From positions 62,001 through 126,000 of the forward strand of contig JAAYAW010000077.1 in NCBI GenBank assembly GCA_012719135.1: DNA of 64,000 nucleotides, written 5' to 3'. Below, in pieces: positions 60,461-64,000 of this stretch. The notes beneath the pieces are model-generated. The model did not search any database. It worked only from the letters and a program-made list of their open reading frames with translations, and was not told where the DNA came from. Position 1 is the first letter of the stretch. The number at the start of each line of letters is the position of its first letter. The position numbers were made by a program, and so were the translations under genes. The stretch comes from Chloroflexota bacterium. Lineage in GTDB: Bacteria; Chloroflexota; Anaerolineae; UBA1429.

Positions 60461-61321
60461 ATGATGATCATCGATGCGCATACACATATCCTCTCGCGAG
60501 AAATGATCGTCGCTCGCGAGGACTACCGCTCCGTTGATCGGTGGTTCGGTGCTCTGTATGCTTCTCCACGCGCGCGATTGGCCACTGGAGAGGATCTGAT
60601 CGCGAGCATGGACCGGGCCGGGATTGAGGCCTCCGTCGCCTTCGGCTTTGCCTTTGCCAGCAGCGAGCTGTGCCACCGGTGCAACGACTATGTCCTCGAA
60701 TGCGCTGCTCGCTGGCCCGGCAGGATCATACCGTTCGCCGTTGTCAGCCCGATGGATTCCGAGGTTGCCTGCATAGAAGCTGAGCGATGCCTCGCAGGCG
60801 GCGCCCTGGGTATCGGAGAACTGATGCCCGATGGACAGGCTATCGATCTCCAATCGGACCGTCTGGCACCCCTGTTGCAGGTGGCGCAATCCCACTCCGT
60901 GCCGCTCATGCTGCACGCCAACGAGCTTGTTGGCCATTCCTACCCGGGAAAGGGACACACGGGGCCTGAGGCAGCGTATGCCTTTGCGGCTGATCATCCA
61001 GGCCTGCGCCTCATCCTCTCCCACTGGGGAGGGGGGCTTGCCTTCTACGAGTTGATGACCTCCACTCGGACGGCACTGGCAAACGTCTGGTACGATACGG
61101 CCGCCTCCACTCTGCTATATGACGATCGGGTCTTTTCGCACGTGATGGCATGGGCCCCGGACAAGGTGCTCTTTGGCACGGATTATCCCCTCCTGACACA
61201 GAGGAGGTTTCTACAGCGCGTGCTGGCTCTGGGCCTGGAGGATACCCAGCGGAGCGCACTCTTCTCTGCGAACCTGCTGCGCACACTGGGTCACCCTGAT
61301 GACAGAGTGCCCGGACGATGA
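60461..61321 (+). CDS. Amidohydrolase family protein
   Basis: A 286-residue metal-dependent hydrolase/decarboxylase-like protein of the amidohydrolase-2 type. The start IIDAHTHILS carries the HxH metal motif, and PLMLHANE, LILSHWGGG and VLFGTDYPLL carry the histidine and aspartate ligands. These enzymes hydrolyse or decarboxylate small aromatic or cyclic compounds; the substrate is unknown. There is no ribosome site before ATG 60461, which lies at the predicted transcription start. The stop overlaps thpR (ATGA). Confidence 0.85.
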   Translation: MMIIDAHTHILSREMIVAREDYRSVDRWFGALYASPRARLATGEDLIASMDRAGIEASVAFGFAFASSELCHRCNDYVLECAARWPGRIIPFAVVSPMDSEVACIEAERCLAGGALGIGELMPDGQAIDLQSDRLAPLLQVAQSHSVPLMLHANELVGHSYPGKGHTGPEAAYAFAADHPGLRLILSHWGGGLAFYELMTSTRTALANVWYDTAASTLLYDDRVFSHVMAWAPDKVLFGTDYPLLTQRRFLQRVLALGLEDTQRSALFSANLLRTLGHPDDRVPGR

Positions 61322-61938
61322 CGGCCATCCGTACCTTTGTCGCCATACCTCTGCCAGAGGATCTCAAGCACTCGCTGAGCACAACCTGCGCTGCACTGCG
61401 GAACGCTCCCGGAGGACGAGCCGCGCGCTGGGTATCCGTTGAGAACATGCACCTGACCCTCAAGTTTATCGGCGATGTGCAGACCTCTCACATGGAAGAG
61501 CTGCGCAAGGCTGTGGCAACCGTTTGCACTCGTGTGGCACCCTTGCGCGTCGTCATCGCCCGCCTGGGCTGCTTTCCGAGCAACGCCAGCCCCAGGGTAA
61601 TCTGGGCAGGCATCGCCGAGGGGGCGCCCGATCTTCGATCTCTTGCCCGGCAGATCGACGACGCTCTGGGCGCGCTGGGCTATCCGCGCGACACGCGGCC
61701 GTTTTCGGCCCACATCACAGTGGCGCGGGCGGACAAACGGGCAATCGCCGCCGAACTGACCGCGCTGGGGCGGTCAGTAGGATCCTGGCCGGAAGCGACC
61801 TTCGGCGAACTGGTCGTCCAGTCTGTGAGCGTAGTACAGAGCGATCTGCATCCATCGGGGCCAATCTACACCAACATCTGTACAGTGCCTTTGCAGGGGC
61901 TTCCCGGCTCGCTTGACGCTCCGCACACGGCGTACTAG
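61318..61938 (+). CDS. thpR: RNA 2',3'-cyclic phosphodiesterase ThpR
   Basis: A 206-residue member of the LigT/2H phosphoesterase family that opens 2',3'-cyclic phosphates on RNA. IRTFVAIPLPEDLK at the start, the two HxTx motifs HLTL (near residue 45) and HITV (near 131), and LKFIGDV, RLGCFPS and SVVQSDLHPSGPIY are typical. ATG overlaps the amidohydrolase stop by 4 bases. It is followed after 25 bases by the FMN riboswitch. Confidence 0.92.
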   Translation: MTAIRTFVAIPLPEDLKHSLSTTCAALRNAPGGRAARWVSVENMHLTLKFIGDVQTSHMEELRKAVATVCTRVAPLRVVIARLGCFPSNASPRVIWAGIAEGAPDLRSLARQIDDALGALGYPRDTRPFSAHITVARADKRAIAAELTALGRSVGSWPEATFGELVVQSVSVVQSDLHPSGPIYTNICTVPLQGLPGSLDAPHTAY

Positions 61939-61963
61939 AATGCTCCACAGTAAGAACTGAATA

Positions 61964-62113
61964 GCCTTCGGGGCAGGGTGAGGCGCGCATCAATCAAGCA
62001 GCGCCAAATCCCGACCGGCGGTGTGGCAGCGATCCGCTGCTCAGCCCGCAAGCCAGTAACATGGTGGATCCGGTAGAGACGGAGCCGACGGTATAGTCCG
62101 GATGGGAGAAGGC
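61964..62113 (+). ncRNA. FMN riboswitch (RFN element)
   Basis: The sequence carries the conserved RFN blocks in order: CTTCGGGGCAGGGTG (61967-61981), AATCCCGACCGGCGGT, AGCCCGCAAGC, GAGCCGACGGTATAGTCCGG and ATGGGAGAAGG. The P1 stem pairs GCCTTC at 61964-61969 with GAAGGC at the end. It senses FMN and controls the following transporter genes. The P2 arm is about 20 bases longer than the minimal consensus. Confidence 0.95.
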
Positions 62114-62121
62114 ACCCTTCA

Positions 62122-62177
62122 GGCCAAAGCGTTTGGCCATTGCGCCCCGTTGCTATTCAGCACGGGGCGGTTGTTTT
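62122..62177 (+). promoter_or_regulatory. Expression platform of the FMN riboswitch with intrinsic terminator
   Basis: A 7-bp hairpin (62122-62128 with 62132-62138) precedes an 8-bp GC-rich stem (62143-62150 with 62162-62169) followed by GTTGTTTT. The second stem and T-run form a transcription terminator, so FMN probably switches off read-through into ribX. Confidence 0.75.
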
Positions 62178-62985
62178 GCTACCACGACGACAGAATACTA
62201 GATCCCGTACGTACCATGCCGGGAGGGGCAAGCCCCTGGCCCGGCGCTTGCTGCCGCTCGCGAGCTTTCTTGTCTTGTGTGCGCTGTGGGAACTCATCGT
62301 GTACATCGGTGACTACCCCGCGTTCTTCCTCCCCACTCCTCGCGATGTCTGGTCCCGGGCACTCGTGGCGCTCGGGGACGGGAGCCTGTTGATGCATACC
62401 TGGGTAACGCTCAAGGAGGTCTTTGCCGGCCTTGCGGTGGGCCTTTCTGCCGCCGTCATCCTCGGATATGCGCTGGCCAAGGCTCCGGCCGTGGAGCGGC
62501 TCGTGTCGCCCTATCTCGCAGCCTCTCAAGCCATCCCGATCGTGGCTCTGGCCCCTCTCCTCGTGATCTGGTTTGGCCCGGGAACGCTGTCCAAGATCCT
62601 GGTGTGCGCCCTGACGCTGTTCTTCCCTGTCCTCATCAACACGATCGTGGGCATCCGTGGTGTGGATGCTGAGTTGGTGGAGCTCCTGCGTTCCCTGCGA
62701 GCTACCCAATGGCAGCGGTTCCTGTACCTGGAGCTGCCGGCCTCGCTGCCGGTACTCCTGGGCGGGCTCAAGATCGGCGTGACGCTATCGGTCATCGGAG
62801 CCGTGGTGAGCGAGTTCGTCAGCGCGGACCGGGGTTTGGGGTTCCTTGTCAACCTGGCGAGAGGGCTGTTCGATACCTCTTTGATGTTCGTCGCGCTCTT
62901 TACGCTCATGGCCATCGCACTGGTGCTCTATCTCTCGGTGTCGGCCCTGGAGCGCAGAGTACTCAGAAAGCAAGGTAGGGAATAG
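62176..62985 (+). CDS. ribX: Riboflavin-type ABC transporter permease RibX
   Basis: A ~269-residue inner-membrane permease of the NitT/TauT (SsuC/ThiX) type with six helices and the EAA loop ELVELLRSLRATQWQRFLYLELPASLP (part: LRSLRATQWQRFLYLELP). Control by an FMN riboswitch and adjacency to a ribY-type binding protein identify it as RibX. The start is uncertain. TTG 62176 is the earliest in-frame start after the terminator stem and has GGGGCGG seven bases upstream, but it lies in the terminator's T-run. TTG 62248 is a shorter alternative. No ATG is in frame before the first helix. Confidence 0.82.
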   Translation: MLPRRQNTRSRTYHAGRGKPLARRLLPLASFLVLCALWELIVYIGDYPAFFLPTPRDVWSRALVALGDGSLLMHTWVTLKEVFAGLAVGLSAAVILGYALAKAPAVERLVSPYLAASQAIPIVALAPLLVIWFGPGTLSKILVCALTLFFPVLINTIVGIRGVDAELVELLRSLRATQWQRFLYLELPASLPVLLGGLKIGVTLSVIGAVVSEFVSADRGLGFLVNLARGLFDTSLMFVALFTLMAIALVLYLSVSALERRVLRKQGRE

Positions 62986-63019
62986 CCTGCCTGCGTATCA
63001 CCAGATGGGAGAAGTGTCC

Positions 63020-63988
63020 ATGAAACACCTTGTGTGCCTGATCGCCGTCCTTGTACTCTTGAGCCCGCTGACCGGCTGTCAAACTGAGCAGACGAGCCAG
63101 GCGGTGACCATGGCCATGGGCTTTGTGCCCAATGTCCAATTCACCCCGGTCTATGTCGCCCTTGAGCGCGGTTACTTTGCTGAGCAGGGGCTCGATATTG
63201 AGCTGGACTATGGTACGGAGACCGATCTACTTCAGCGCCTCGCCGCTGGTGATGTTCAGTTTGCCATCGCCAGTGGAGATCAGGTAGCCCTGGCCCGCGC
63301 AGCCGGCCTCCGAGTTCGCATGGTTGCCAACTGGTATCGGCGCTTTCCGGTCTGCGTCGTATCGCTCGCTGAATCCGGCATCTCATCGCCGAATGACCTC
63401 ATAGGCAAGATCGTGGGCATCCCGGTGCTGGAGGGCGCCAGCTACATCGGATGGCAGGCCTTCATGCGGGAAGTAGGGCTCACCCCGGAACAGGTCAATC
63501 TGCAACCGATCGGCTATACCCAGGTCGCCAGCCTCACCGAGAAACGCGTGGATGCCGCCGTTTCCTATGCGATGAACGAGCCTGTTCAGCTCGTTCAGTC
63601 CGGCTACGAGACCAATGTCTTTTATCTGGATACGTTTACTCACCTTGTATCCAACGGCCTCATCGCAGCAGATTCGCTCATCGACGCCGATCCTGAGCTT
63701 GTGCGCAGAGTGGCCGGCGCTCTGATCCGCGGGATCGAAGACACACTGGCCGATCCCGATGCCGCCTTTGAGATCACCCGGAAGCAGATCCCCGAGATGG
63801 ACGATACCACCGCCGTGCTTCAGCGGGCCGTGTTGGATGAGTGCCTGCACTTTTGGCGGGCAGACAGGCTCGGCTACAACGAGCCGGAGGACTGGGAGGA
63901 ATCCGTCCGCATTCTAGCGGAGCTGGGCTTGCTCTCAGCCGAGATAAGCCCCGAGGATCTGTACACGAACGACATGTTGGCGCCGTGA
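63020..63988 (+). CDS. ribY: Riboflavin-type ABC transporter substrate-binding lipoprotein RibY
   Basis: A 322-residue extracytoplasmic binding protein of the NMT1/ThiY type. The signal ends in the lipobox LTGC, with C20 as lipid-anchored residue. MGFVPNVQFTPVYVALERGY is the family start, and YGTETDLLQRLAAGDVQFAIA and the GKIVGIPVLEGASYIGW loop follow. With RibX it should import riboflavin or a flavin precursor. ATG 63020 has GGGAG nine bases upstream; an in-frame ATG at 63005 is upstream of that site. The ATPase would be beyond the right edge or shared. It ends 12 bases before the edge. Confidence 0.88.
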   Translation: MKHLVCLIAVLVLLSPLTGCQTEQTSQAVTMAMGFVPNVQFTPVYVALERGYFAEQGLDIELDYGTETDLLQRLAAGDVQFAIASGDQVALARAAGLRVRMVANWYRRFPVCVVSLAESGISSPNDLIGKIVGIPVLEGASYIGWQAFMREVGLTPEQVNLQPIGYTQVASLTEKRVDAAVSYAMNEPVQLVQSGYETNVFYLDTFTHLVSNGLIAADSLIDADPELVRRVAGALIRGIEDTLADPDAAFEITRKQIPEMDDTTAVLQRAVLDECLHFWRADRLGYNEPEDWEESVRILAELGLLSAEISPEDLYTNDMLAP

Positions 63989-64000
63989 GCCGCGAACCCA

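Noticed and set aside
1-64000. tRNA, rRNA, CRISPR arrays, insertion sequences and phage genes
   Set aside because: I saw no cloverleaf with TTCGA arm, no rRNA core sequences, no spaced repeats, and no transposase, integrase or capsid motifs. A short tRNA could still be missed by eye; tRNAscan would settle it.

Overview
The window looks like chromosomal DNA of a GC-rich, non-phototrophic member of the Chloroflexota (Anaerolineae-like), probably thermophilic or moderately thermophilic. This is inferred from content only: a MalT-like ATPase/TPR regulator ending in a BTAD domain, DUF5317 and Os1348-type small proteins, a DnaB-DnaD-DnaC primosome operon, Thr/Pro-rich tails on a penicillin-binding protein, a protein disulfide oxidoreductase of the type common in thermophiles, and an FMN-riboswitch ribXY locus. 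I found no rRNA, tRNA, CRISPR array, insertion sequence or prophage. Genes are dense, many neighbours overlap by ATGA/GTGA/TGATG, and sigma-70-like promoters (TTGACA, 17 bp, TATAAT) are easy to see.

Layout. 1-3.6 kb: the end of a chelatase-type VWA protein, a DMT transporter with an extra PAP2-like membrane domain, and a secreted DUF4139 protein. 3.6-6.0 kb (minus): a class II aldolase/epimerase and a TGS-domain nucleoside kinase. 6.1-10.0 kb: a decayed GH3 glucosidase, a CBM48-like esterase, a DapA-family aldolase and an orphan MalK-type ATPase, suggesting carbohydrate use. 10.0-13.3 kb: an Atg22-like transporter and two membrane proteins. 13.4-17.1 kb: a corrinoid protein, then ruvB-queH-queA. 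17.2-21.8 kb: a 1070-residue TPR/BTAD regulator followed by an 11-bp-phased direct repeat, a 31-codon secreted-peptide-like gene, DUF5317 and an Os1348-like small protein. 21.9-31.1 kb: housekeeping genes (rdgB, CBS-ACT protein, flavin reductase, tsaE-tsaB-rimI-surE, DUF151 nuclease, dnaB-dnaD and a duplicated helicase loader). 31.1-35.3 kb: a membrane-anchored glycosidase and a GT39-type glycosyltransferase.

35.4-45.8 kb (minus) is a twelve-gene hydrogenase cluster. A four-gene DRTGG / CBS-ATPase / DRTGG / PHP set is followed by NuoE, a histidine-kinase-like ATPase, a [2Fe-2S] protein, a NuoF with extra clusters, a maturation protease, a NuoG/HoxU-like protein and [NiFe] small and large subunits. 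The electron-transfer part resembles electron-bifurcating HydABC hydrogenases, but the catalytic unit is [NiFe], so an NAD- and ferredoxin-linked bifurcating [NiFe] enzyme is the best guess.

45.9-64 kb: glycogen phosphorylase, protein disulfide oxidoreductase, a GH2 glycosidase, a HAD phosphatase, an ABC-F protein, a class A penicillin-binding protein, a LysM-M23 peptidase, rho, a lipid kinase, an amidohydrolase with thpR, and an FMN riboswitch controlling a RibX permease and RibY lipoprotein. The right edge cuts just after ribY.
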